Part shown: in pieces, positions 15,709-22,914 of the stretch
Numbering within the stretch: the first letter of the stretch is position 1
How the letters are laid out: every line of letters starts with the position of its first letter
Assembly: GCF_001715975.1 (NCBI RefSeq)
Contig: NZ_MARB01000027.1
Location: 1-61,118 of the forward strand
Direction of reading: 5' to 3'
DNA length: 61,118 nt
Source: Candidatus Thiodiazotropha endolucinida
GTDB taxonomy: Bacteria; Pseudomonadota; Gammaproteobacteria; Chromatiales; Chromatiaceae
Position numbers and translations under genes: made by a program
Notes under the pieces: generated by a model
What the model was told of the DNA's origin: nothing
Database searches by the model: none
The model's input: the letters and a program-made list of their open reading frames with translations, nothing else

Positions 15709-16206
15709 CTATTGTAGTGTATAAAATCTCTCTTCTGCAGTGTAATAATTTAGGATTTCTTGATTATTAATTTGCATTCCCGGATTTACTCTTGAATCAT
15801 GGTGCCATACTTTATACCATGGACCACCCGGAACATGCGATTGCTCTACTAACTGATTGACACTCAATCTTGAATAAATAGAAACAATATCTTCTAATAA
15901 ACTCTTTTCAACTTTGTCCATATTGATAATAGCGATAACTTCGTTACCTGTATGTGGATCTAATTTTGTTGCTCGAGCAGTTATTTTTTCATCTCCGAAC
16001 TCCTTAAAGGACCTATACAAATAAGGCAAAACTGGGCCATATTCCCAAGCCTCAAAATTTTGCTTAATAAGTGGTTTTTTTGCTGCTACTAAAAACCACA
16101 CATGGCAAAAATATATAATTTTCTGTAGACCTAAATTTGTCAGCGACAACCCATTTTTATCTGCATAATCCAATACGAAATTTGCAACTTCTCGGCCATC
16201 ATGCAT
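15709..16206 (-). CDS. Panacea-domain (DUF4065 / SocA-like) antitoxin
   Basis: A 165-residue protein matching the Panacea/SocA-like family. Typical features are the N-terminal VANFVLDYADKNGLSLTNLG followed by LQKIIYFCHVWFL, then the FEAWEYGPVLPYLYRSFKEFG signature, and a later VNQLVEQSHVPGGPW. SocA in Caulobacter is an adaptor that delivers its toxin SocB to ClpXP; other Panacea proteins neutralise many unrelated toxins directly. The downstream gene at 15655-14975 is the natural candidate partner. The HigA-like gene lies only 14 bp upstream, so the four genes probably form one operon. AT-rich composition sets it apart from the flanking chromosome. Family call is confident; the partner is inferred. 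Confidence 0.85.
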   Translation of the reverse strand: MHDGREVANFVLDYADKNGLSLTNLGLQKIIYFCHVWFLVAAKKPLIKQNFEAWEYGPVLPYLYRSFKEFGDEKITARATKLDPHTGNEVIAIINMDKVEKSLLEDIVSIYSRLSVNQLVEQSHVPGGPWYKVWHHDSRVNPGMQINNQEILNYYTAEERFYTLQ

Positions 16207-16220
16207 ATAACAACTCTCAA

Positions 16221-17324
16221 TTAAGATACGATTTCAAAACTATTCTTTAGTCTATTTAAAGCTGACTTATAGCCAATTACCCCCTCATGCTGAAGCCTAC
16301 CAACAACAATTCCAGGGTGAATATTAATTCTTTTTGAAAATTCAAGAATTTCAACGTGACTTCTAAGACCCACAAGATCAAACCGATATTCTTCAGGTAT
16401 AAGAATACTACCTGCCCAATCATTAGCCTCTAACTCTTTCTGATTTTTAGATTTTAAATCAGTATTATCAAGATAGATGTCACTTTTTTCATTTGAGTGA
16501 AGCAGGATGTGAGCAACCTCATGGAAAAATGTAAACCAAAACTTGTCGTTAGTCTTACCATAGAGGGACAACTGAATAATAGGACTATGTCCATTTAGCC
16601 AACGTGCAACACCACTAACACGTGATTTTGGGATTGGTTTGACAAGTAATAGTTTAACTCCTGCCTCCAAACAAAGTTCATACAATGCGGGGTAAAAGTC
16701 ATCAGGAGTTTGAACGGTTAACTCCCGTATTCTCTTAATTGCGCTTTCAAATTTTGATCTGTTGTACTTCGGAGCACTAGTTTTCTCCGCTTCTATTTCT
16801 CCTAACCTTAACCAAGCTGATATAGCCCCATTATCAGCTTGCTCTTCCTTTGTCTTCCTAAAGGATACAGACATAGAGCCGTAATAATTCCTCCACTCAT
16901 CTGGTGATGCAACACCAAAGAAACTTAACAGATGCTCTACAAGGATCGGCTTGTTGGAATCAATATTTCTAATGTTTTCAATCGCTCCAATTTTCTTAAG
17001 TTCATTCACTGGCACATCATCAAGCCAATCAATCCATCCTTTATAATTCTGTTCTGCTTCTAATCTTGCGACATGTTGTCGATACTTTGATTCTCGATTC
17101 ATCCAAAATGAAACTGTAGAACCAAGCACTCTTTCAAGCTTTAGTGCAGTATCGTATGTAAGGGTAACTTTACCTTTGATAAGTTGATTTAGGTGTTTTG
17201 TGCTAAATCCAAGTCGATTTGCAAGCTCAACCTGATTCCAATCGCGCTCCTCCATCAAATCAAGAATTGTATCACCAGGCGGTGAAACCCAATCGGGGGT
17301 AAAATTATATTCTTGACTACTCAT
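16221..17324 (-). CDS. HigA-type HTH antitoxin fused to an ImmA/IrrE metallopeptidase domain
   Basis: A 367-residue two-domain protein. Residues about 15-75 are an XRE/HigA helix-turn-helix (NQVELANRLGFSTKHLNQLI). The C-terminal half is an ImmA/IrrE-type zinc peptidase with FHEVAHILLH (HEXXH) and a downstream EANDWAGSILIP, which supplies the third ligand region. HigA proteins repress their own operon and neutralise the toxin; the peptidase domain is found in some long HigA forms and phage-derived regulators. The ATG at 17324 has GGAG six bases upstream and overlaps the end of the HigB-like gene by 8 bp, showing translational coupling in toxin-first order. A palindromic operator stands ahead of the pair. 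Whether the peptidase cleaves its own partner is unknown. Confidence 0.85.
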   Translation of the reverse strand: MSSQEYNFTPDWVSPPGDTILDLMEERDWNQVELANRLGFSTKHLNQLIKGKVTLTYDTALKLERVLGSTVSFWMNRESKYRQHVARLEAEQNYKGWIDWLDDVPVNELKKIGAIENIRNIDSNKPILVEHLLSFFGVASPDEWRNYYGSMSVSFRKTKEEQADNGAISAWLRLGEIEAEKTSAPKYNRSKFESAIKRIRELTVQTPDDFYPALYELCLEAGVKLLLVKPIPKSRVSGVARWLNGHSPIIQLSLYGKTNDKFWFTFFHEVAHILLHSNEKSDIYLDNTDLKSKNQKELEANDWAGSILIPEEYRFDLVGLRSHVEILEFSKRINIHPGIVVGRLQHEGVIGYKSALNRLKNSFEIVS

Positions 17325-17646
17325 GAGGATCTCCAATAAACACTATAAATATACTTTCAACATTCGACCAATCAATGCCGCCATCACCTTTTTTTGGCGG
17401 AGGTTTTTTCAATGGCTCAAATAACAACCTATCTCCACCATGTAAATCTAAAGAAAATAAGTGTGCTTTATCCCCAGTATATGGATGAGGCCTTCCAGCT
17501 ATCAATTCAGAAACATTTGATGCGGCTTCGATATCTGACAGTCTGGTACGCAGCTTTTGGCCACTATTTGGCCCAAGCTTTTTATCAGCTTCCTTGGCAG
17601 ACAGGCAAAGCTTCTTGAGCTTTCCATTTTTGTAATCGACTTCCAA
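17317..17646 (-). CDS. HigB/RelE-like toxin
   Basis: A small basic protein of about 109 residues, first in the island's operon, lying just before a HigA-type antitoxin. It fits the RelE/HigB killer family: early basic helices (KNGKLKKLCLSAKEADKKLG), then ELIAGRPHPYTGDKAHLFSL and a C-terminal VESIFIVFIGDPH strand. HigB toxins are ribosome-dependent mRNA interferases. The likely start is TTG at 17646, since an in-frame TAA lies eight codons upstream and no ATG is in frame; an ATT two codons earlier is possible. A good promoter and a palindrome lie directly upstream. Toxin identity rests on gene order and size as much as on sequence, because this family diverges quickly. Confidence 0.75.
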   Translation of the reverse strand: MEVDYKNGKLKKLCLSAKEADKKLGPNSGQKLRTRLSDIEAASNVSELIAGRPHPYTGDKAHLFSLDLHGGDRLLFEPLKKPPPKKGDGGIDWSNVESIFIVFIGDPHE

Positions 17647-17663
17647 ATCAATAATTCCATATA

Positions 17664-17680
17664 TTTACCTATATGGTAAA
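17664..17680 (-). promoter_or_regulatory. Palindromic operator of the HigBA-like operon
   Basis: TTTACC-TATAT-GGTAAA is a perfect 6-bp inverted repeat with a 5-bp spacer. It lies between the predicted -10 box and the HigB-like start, where a HigA repressor would block transcription. Confidence 0.65.
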
Positions 17681-17682
17681 TT

Positions 17683-17711
17683 ATTATGGCATCATATATT
17701 GACTATTTCAA
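17683..17711 (-). promoter_or_regulatory. Predicted sigma-70 promoter of the toxin-antitoxin island
   Basis: Read on the minus strand, TTGAAA (17711-17706) and CATAAT (17688-17683) are separated by exactly 17 bp, close to the consensus. The operator palindrome follows 2 bp downstream of the -10 box. Confidence 0.65.
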
Positions 17712-17850
17712 GTGAGTGAAGGTAATTTGCTTGTAACTTTTAACACTCACTACCCATGCATGAAGTAATCATAACCTATTGATTGCAGACATAAATACTA
17801 AAATGTGCGGAACAAATGAAAAACTAGTAGAGCTAAACGAGAGGATTAAA

Positions 17851-18195
17851 TGCGAGGAGCTGGACATCCAGCTCAACGAGATCCCCGACTGGAACTGCTG
17901 CGGCGGTGCCCTCGCCTTCTCCGAACCGGAGAAGTCCCAGGAGATGATCAAAGGCATCATCGAGGCGGCCTACGACAACGGTGCCGACATGATCGTCACC
18001 CCCTGCCCGCTGTGTCAGGCCAATGTGGAGATCTATCAGGACAATATCAACGAGACCTACGGCACCAAGTTCAACATGCCGGTGGTTTATTACTCCACAT
18101 TGATGAGTGTCGCCTTCGGGCGCAGCGCTGCGGATGCAGCCCTCAACGGTCAGATCATCCCGGCCAAGCAGCTTGAAGAAATCGCTAACAAATAA
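17851..18195 (+). pseudogene. Internally deleted second copy of hdrB
   Basis: This is an hdrB remnant made from two separate parts. Bases 17851-17905 match hdrB 13843-13897 (about two differences), covering the end of the first CCG half up to PDWNCCG. They are joined directly to the second CCG motif, and 17896-18195 matches 14353-14652 to the stop codon. The junction falls in tgctgcggcg, which is present in both CCG motifs of hdrB, so a deletion of about 455 bp between these short repeats explains it. The first 29 codons of hdrB, including the start, are missing. An open frame from ATG 17779 reads into it, so a chimeric 138-residue product is possible, but the loss of most cluster ligands argues against HdrB function. 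Confidence 0.88.
17896..18195 (+). repeat. Right 300-bp direct repeat (3' third of hdrB copy)
   Basis: This is the partner of 14353-14652 at a constant offset of 3543 bp, with two differences seen. Recombination between the two would remove the island as a 3.54-kb circle and leave one intact hdrB. Confidence 0.9.
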
Positions 18196-18216
18196 GGCGG
18201 TCCAACTTCAGACTTG

Positions 18217-18242
18217 AAAGCCCGCTGATGCGGGCTTTTTTT
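18217..18242 (+). terminator. Intrinsic terminator after the hdrB remnant
   Basis: The stem aaagcccgc / gcgggcttt with a TGAT loop is followed by T residues. The arms equal those of the terminator at 14674 but the loop and flanks differ, showing shared ancestry and some divergence. Confidence 0.88.
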
Positions 18243-18427
18243 ACGTTGAGTATTTGATTATAGCGTGCGAATTTAAATCTTGTTGAGGTAGTGTTCAATA
18301 TTCTGTATCACCCACTACCCATTGAGCAATGTGCTCGTCCAGCTTAGCCTCATTTTTAGCAGGTTAATACGTAACATTTCATCTCACCATTCACACGGTC
18401 CAAGATTATTCAGAGGTTTCTTGATGT

Positions 18428-19360
18428 TCAGCCGTCGCTGGTGATCTGTTTGATCAATGCTTGCAGGGTCTCTTCGGCCTGACTGTTTTCCACTTGGCAG
18501 GTACCTGCAGCCTGATGACCGCCACCGCCGTATTTGAGCATTAGTTCGCCCACATTGGTTATGGAACTGCGATCGAAGATCGATTTGCCTGTCGCAAAGA
18601 CGGTATTCTGCTGTTTCAGTCCCCAGATCACGTGGATGGAAATGTTGCACTGGGGATAGAGGGCGTAGATGATAAAGCGGTTACCCGCCCAAATCTGCTC
18701 CTCGTTGCGCAGATCGAGTACCACAAGATTTTCATGTACTGTGGCGCAGCGCTTGATTTGTTCCTTGAATTTTGCAGCCTGTTCAAAATAGAGGTCGACC
18801 CGCTCTTTCACGTCTGGAAGCACTATGATTTCATCGATAGTGTGGTCCTTGCAGGCGTCTATCAGGTCCATCATCAGGGCGTAGTTGGAGATACGGAAAT
18901 CATGGAAACGGCCAAGGCCGGTACGTGCATCCATCAGGAAGTTGAGTAATTCCCATCCCTTGGGTTCGAGTACCTCTTCCATATTAAACTGAGCAGCATC
19001 GCCTTTGTCCACTGCCTCCATCATCTCATCCCACTTTGTTGGGAATACATCATGGCCGCCATAATGGCGCCAGACCACACGTGCGGCAGAAGGGGCTTCT
19101 GGGTCGATGATATGATTGTCCCGCTGCTCGTTGCGGATGATTTCTGACGAGTGATGGTCGAAAGCCAGATGGACACCCTCAACAAAGGGAAGATTGGTGG
19201 TGACATCGCTACCAGAGATGTCAATTTTACCATCCTGCATATCCTTGGGATGGACAAATTTAATATCTTCGATGATATCCAAATGTTTCAGTAAAACGGC
19301 ACATACCAGTCCGTCAAAATCACTTCTGGTCACCAGGCGGAATTTGGTTTCGGCGCCCAT
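18428..19360 (-). CDS. DHH-family phosphoesterase (exopolyphosphatase-related)
   Basis: A 310-residue DHH/DHHA1 protein. Catalytic motifs are visible: motif I TRSDFDGLVCA (D-x-D-G type), motif III LAFDHHSSE and the C-terminal DHHA1 glycine motif KYGGGGHQAAGTC. A DKGDAAQFN segment supplies a further metal-site aspartate. DHH proteins of this size hydrolyse phosphodiesters or phosphoanhydrides such as oligoribonucleotides, cyclic dinucleotides or polyphosphate. The sequence alone does not settle the substrate, though exopolyphosphatase-like annotations are common for this subgroup. It is transcribed alone, convergent with the hdrB remnant. Start ATG 19360 follows AGGAGCTTTTC (AGGAG eight bases upstream). 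Confidence 0.85.
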   Translation of the reverse strand: MGAETKFRLVTRSDFDGLVCAVLLKHLDIIEDIKFVHPKDMQDGKIDISGSDVTTNLPFVEGVHLAFDHHSSEIIRNEQRDNHIIDPEAPSAARVVWRHYGGHDVFPTKWDEMMEAVDKGDAAQFNMEEVLEPKGWELLNFLMDARTGLGRFHDFRISNYALMMDLIDACKDHTIDEIIVLPDVKERVDLYFEQAAKFKEQIKRCATVHENLVVLDLRNEEQIWAGNRFIIYALYPQCNISIHVIWGLKQQNTVFATGKSIFDRSSITNVGELMLKYGGGGHQAAGTCQVENSQAEETLQALIKQITSDG

Positions 19361-19741
19361 GAAAAGCTCCTGAATCTCACAATTTGATGGTTCAATAGTT
19401 GATAAAAGAGTTATTTCTTCTTTCTCCCATAGTCATCGGCTTGGTAGTGGAATTCTTTAGTTAAAGATAAAAACGGGGATCAGAACAACATCTCCGAAAA
19501 CTAAGTAAAATCATATCGGAATGATTTCTTTAATTTATCTAGGGATTTCAAAATCTCTATTGGTAGATCTCCTTGCATATTGCTTTCGCAGAACCACAAA
19601 ACAAATAACTTACTATCTGTAAACAGTCAGCAAATTGCGATTAGCTTCACACCATCCATGACATCGATACGATATTAATTTCACAAGCATGATTCTTTAC
19701 TCGAACTTTCAGGGATGATGAGATAGCCATTGAGATCCCTG
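19361..19741. other. Intergenic, no recognised gene
   Basis: About 380 bp of AT-rich sequence between divergent genes. It must hold both promoters. I found no conserved element, hairpin with T-run or RNA gene. Confidence 0.3.
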
Positions 19742-20776
19742 ATGAAAAAGATTCCCAAACAAAGCAAACGCTTGCGTATCAACCGCTACCTGTGGAACAG
19801 ACGCATCAACCAGAAATATATGCCTCATGCGGGTTATATGGGCAATGGCACTGACATTCATTTAATATTGGGTGTTAATGGCACTGGCATTAATCATTTG
19901 ACACAACTTCTGTCACAATCACTACCCAACAGCCACTTTATCCACAATCCGCTCGAAAAATTTGAACCCAAACTGACCCTGTCCACTCATGATGACAGAT
20001 TGGCAATTCCGTATCATAAGGAGTTGACAGCAGACCACCCCTTGAACCGCATCTATCGGATTTATGCTGAAAATAATCTTGCTGATACCGATTACAATTC
20101 ACTGCTGATGGAGAACAAAAAGAGACCTCGTGCTTTACTCATTTTGAAAGAGACACATGGCCTGTTGGCGACTGAGGCCCTGTTACGGGAATTACAGTGT
20201 CATGCCCTGTTCTATGTAAGTGACCCCATCATACTTGCCGAACAGATCTTTTCGCGGGAGGGATTAAATACCCCCTATCTCGATTTGGAGAGTGAAGCCG
20301 TTATGGAATCCCGATTTCTGAAGCGCTTTCTATCTCACGATCTTCGCGCAATACTGCATGCCTATAAATTGATACAGCGTCTGTCTTCAAGACGTCAACG
20401 CCGTGTGCAGATGAAAATCTTCACTATTGCCTTAATCCAGCATATGTTTCGTATGTTGGCTGCTCGTTATCCTGAATTGGCATCCGTCGTGGATTTTGAT
20501 TGCATAGAGAATGATCCCAAGCGTCTGCAGTTCACCCTTGTCAATTGGTTGGGCACGAACAGTCTGGAACATTCAGAGCGTATACTCAATACTGCAACCT
20601 TCAAGCCGGATGGGCAAGTGTCTCGTCGCTGGACACGGTCATGGCCGGAAACAATCAACGCCTTTGAAGCACTCTCCGCCAAGGATGTAAGCCTGGCATA
20701 CCAGATCTTGATTGATCACGAATTGATGCGCGATGAAGGTAAGCGCAAAACCTGGGATGAGAGAGTTGCCGTATGA
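19742..20776 (+). CDS. Sulfotransferase-like P-loop protein (tentative)
   Basis: About 344 residues, with no signal peptide. The N-terminus is very basic (KKIPKQSKRLRINRYLWNRR). At about residues 40-55 comes HLILGVNGTGINHLTQLLSQ, a phosphate-binding-loop-like strand-loop-helix as found in PAPS-dependent sulfotransferases. The late segment FKPDGQVSRRWTRSWPETI resembles the region of sulfotransferase-fold proteins where the C-terminal helix packs. The LILKETHGLLATEALLREL segment fits the strand and helix before the 3'-phosphate site. No single motif is decisive and the gene has no informative neighbour. Starts at ATG 19742 or TTG 19730. I regard the fold as likely and the activity as unproven. 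Confidence 0.5.
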   Translation: MKKIPKQSKRLRINRYLWNRRINQKYMPHAGYMGNGTDIHLILGVNGTGINHLTQLLSQSLPNSHFIHNPLEKFEPKLTLSTHDDRLAIPYHKELTADHPLNRIYRIYAENNLADTDYNSLLMENKKRPRALLILKETHGLLATEALLRELQCHALFYVSDPIILAEQIFSREGLNTPYLDLESEAVMESRFLKRFLSHDLRAILHAYKLIQRLSSRRQRRVQMKIFTIALIQHMFRMLAARYPELASVVDFDCIENDPKRLQFTLVNWLGTNSLEHSERILNTATFKPDGQVSRRWTRSWPETINAFEALSAKDVSLAYQILIDHELMRDEGKRKTWDERVAV

Positions 20777-20849
20777 AACGGCATTAGGCGTATGGATCTG
20801 AGCGCAATAAAACCAGGTAAATAGTGATTTTGCTTATTAGCCCCCCACA

Positions 20850-20923
20850 TGCTCTGTGTGTAGTGTCCAATATTTTTTTAAGTCTTGTACGGTCTAGGGT
20901 GTAAACCGATATCTTTGTGTCAT
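20850..20923 (-). pseudogene. ParE-like toxin remnant (truncated, in-frame stop)
   Basis: From ATG 20923, 59 bp after the ParD relic, the frame reads MTQRYRFTP, a stop, then TVQDLKKILDTT. This matches the start of ParE toxins, where a beta strand is followed by an A-x-x-DL helix. Nothing toxin-like continues past about 20850, so the rest is deleted. The order and spacing behind ParD support the call. Confidence 0.6.
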
Positions 20924-20982
20924 TCCCTTTCCAATGAACTCAATGGTCCAACAATAGAATAATTCTCCACAAACCCGCCTTT

Positions 20983-21165
20983 TTATGCCTGCATCTTACC
21001 TTCCGCGAGACAGGCTTGAAGTGCTGCAATCTTGTTTTTTCACTCTTCCATATGACGCAATGCATCACGCACAACTTCACTCGTAGAACCAGAGCATCAG
21101 CTGGCAATTTCGTTCCTGATGAAAACCTCCTAGCGTTTGTCCAGGATCAAACTGATCGTTGCCAT
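20983..21165 (-). pseudogene. ParD-like antitoxin pseudogene with three in-frame stops
   Basis: One continuous 61-codon frame reads like a ParD ribbon-helix-helix antitoxin, starting MATISLILDKR and continuing to SGSTSEVVRDALRHMEE and then KNKIAALQACLAEGKMQA before a final TAA. It is broken by internal stops after LDKR, after NEIAS and after HMEE. The GSTSEVVRDALRHMEE block is the hallmark of ParD. No frameshift is needed, so decay was by point mutation and probably recent. Confidence 0.78.
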
Positions 21166-21391
21166 AAATGCCTCAACGTTTCATAAATAATTAATATGAA
21201 GATACTTAATCACGAGCAACTCAAAGCATGGCTGATAAGCCCTGCATACAATCACAACAGCCCACTCTCCGAAGAATGTAATTTCGGCAAAGCTCGGGAG
21301 TGAATGGAGTTGAACCGATTTCACCCAACGTATAGATTGTCCCAGCACAACAGATAAAAATACCAACTCAATCAGATACACCACTACAGGA

Positions 21392-22855
21392 ATGAGCGAC
21401 TTACAAGACCTCGAACTCATCATCAGTTCCGGCACCTCCATTCTCTTCATCGAAAGCGATGACGAAAGGCAGGTCGAGACCCTTTTCGAACGTCTCGCGG
21501 CCCAACTGGGCCGTCAACTACTGCGCTGGACCGTGGCCAGCGGGTTGACCAACCTGCACACCAACCAGACCACTCACCTGACCATCAAGGAACCCTCCAG
21601 AGTACTTGCCGAGCTGGCAGGCCGTACAGCACCCGCCATCTACATGCTGATGGATATCCATCACTGGCTGGACGACCCCCTGACCCTGCGCCAACTCAAG
21701 GAGATCGCGCGGGGAAACCCGTCGCAGACCCTCGTGCTGATCAGCCACAACGCCGAGATACCTGACGAATTACGCTCGCTCTCGACCAGATTCGAGCTCT
21801 CGCTGCCGGACCGCAATGCCTTGAAACAACTGCTCCAGGCGGAAATCCGGGAGTGGGGACGCCATAACAATCGCAACGTCAAGGCGAAGCGTGAAGTGAT
21901 CGAGCCCATGCTGAGCAATCTCTCCGGCCTCAGTATGAGGGACGCCAGACAACTGATACGCAACGCCATCTATGATGACGGCATGCTGACGGAGAACGAT
22001 CTGGATGACCTGGCCAAAACAAAGTACCGCCTGCTCGACAGTACCGGCGTGCTCTCCCTCGAACTCGACAGTGCCAAGTTCAGCCAGGTGGCCGGTCTTG
22101 CCAACCTGAAACGCTGGCTGGAGCAACGTCGCGCCATCTTCGTGGCGGATCGACCGCCGAGCGGACTCGACCTTCCCAAGGGGATACTCCTCTTGGGCGT
22201 ACAGGGCGGCGGCAAGAGCCTGGCGGCCAAATCGGTCGCCGGCAGCTGGCACCTGCCCCTGTTGCGCCTCGATTTCGCCGCTCTCTACAACAAGTTCTAC
22301 GGCGAAACCGAACGCAATCTACGGGAATCTCTCAAGACAGCAGAATCCATGACACCCTGCGTGCTGTGGATCGACGAAATTGAGAAGGGACTTGCCACTG
22401 ATAATGAGGGAGGTCCCTCAAAACGCATTCTCGGCACCTTGCTCACCTGGATGGCCGAGCGTGACTCCAGGGTTTTTCTGGTGGCCACCGCCAACGATAT
22501 CGAGATGTTGCCGCCCGAACTGCTGCGCAAGGGACGATTCGACGAGGTCTTCTTCGTCGACCTTCCCGACGCCGAGATTCGGGAGGCGATCTTCCGCATC
22601 CACCTAGGCAAGCGTGAGCAGGACCCGGCTGCCTTCGATATAGGCAAATTACGCGACGCCAGCGAGGGTTTTTCAGGCGCCGAGATAGAACAGGCCATAG
22701 TTGCCTCGCTCTACGCCTCCCATGCGTCAAAAGAGCCACTGGATACCGCACATATCCTGAGCGAGTTAGAACAGACCAGGCCCCTCTCGGTTCTGATGGC
22801 CGAGAAGATCGCCTATTTGCGCAACTGGGCCTCGAGTAGAACCGTTACAGCGTGA
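21392..22855 (+). CDS. Ycf46-like AAA+ ATPase
   Basis: A 487-residue protein. The N-terminal half (about 1-180) resembles a degenerate AAA module: strands such as SILFIESDDERQVETLF and IYMLMDIHHWL, but no Walker motif. The C-terminal half is an active classic AAA domain with Walker A LLGVQGGGKSLAAK (about residue 268), Walker B VLWIDEIEKG, sensor 1 VFLVATANDIEML and arginine finger region LLRKGRFDEVFFVDLP. This double arrangement is typical of bacterial relatives of the plastid protein Ycf46. In cyanobacteria the family has been linked to inorganic carbon use, which would suit an autotroph, but its role here is open. A clear promoter was not found; the gene stands alone, convergent with the next. 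Confidence 0.85.
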   Translation: MSDLQDLELIISSGTSILFIESDDERQVETLFERLAAQLGRQLLRWTVASGLTNLHTNQTTHLTIKEPSRVLAELAGRTAPAIYMLMDIHHWLDDPLTLRQLKEIARGNPSQTLVLISHNAEIPDELRSLSTRFELSLPDRNALKQLLQAEIREWGRHNNRNVKAKREVIEPMLSNLSGLSMRDARQLIRNAIYDDGMLTENDLDDLAKTKYRLLDSTGVLSLELDSAKFSQVAGLANLKRWLEQRRAIFVADRPPSGLDLPKGILLLGVQGGGKSLAAKSVAGSWHLPLLRLDFAALYNKFYGETERNLRESLKTAESMTPCVLWIDEIEKGLATDNEGGPSKRILGTLLTWMAERDSRVFLVATANDIEMLPPELLRKGRFDEVFFVDLPDAEIREAIFRIHLGKREQDPAAFDIGKLRDASEGFSGAEIEQAIVASLYASHASKEPLDTAHILSELEQTRPLSVLMAEKIAYLRNWASSRTVTA

Positions 22856-22914
22856 TCTGGCCGTAACCGTTCTTGACAGAGTTTGTGAAGATGCGGTAAC
22901 AGGACCACAGCAGA

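Larger units (their letters stand above)
20777..21391. other. Intergenic region holding a decayed parDE module
   Basis: This 615-bp gap has no intact gene. Its minus strand carries relics of a ParD-type antitoxin and the start of a ParE-type toxin, annotated separately. The promoter of the downstream AAA gene should lie near 21200-21390, but I could not define its boxes. Confidence 0.6.

Noticed and set aside
21392-21925. N-terminal half of the AAA gene as a second active ATPase domain
   Set aside because: No Walker A or B motif can be found there; it appears as a degenerate module typical of Ycf46-like proteins.
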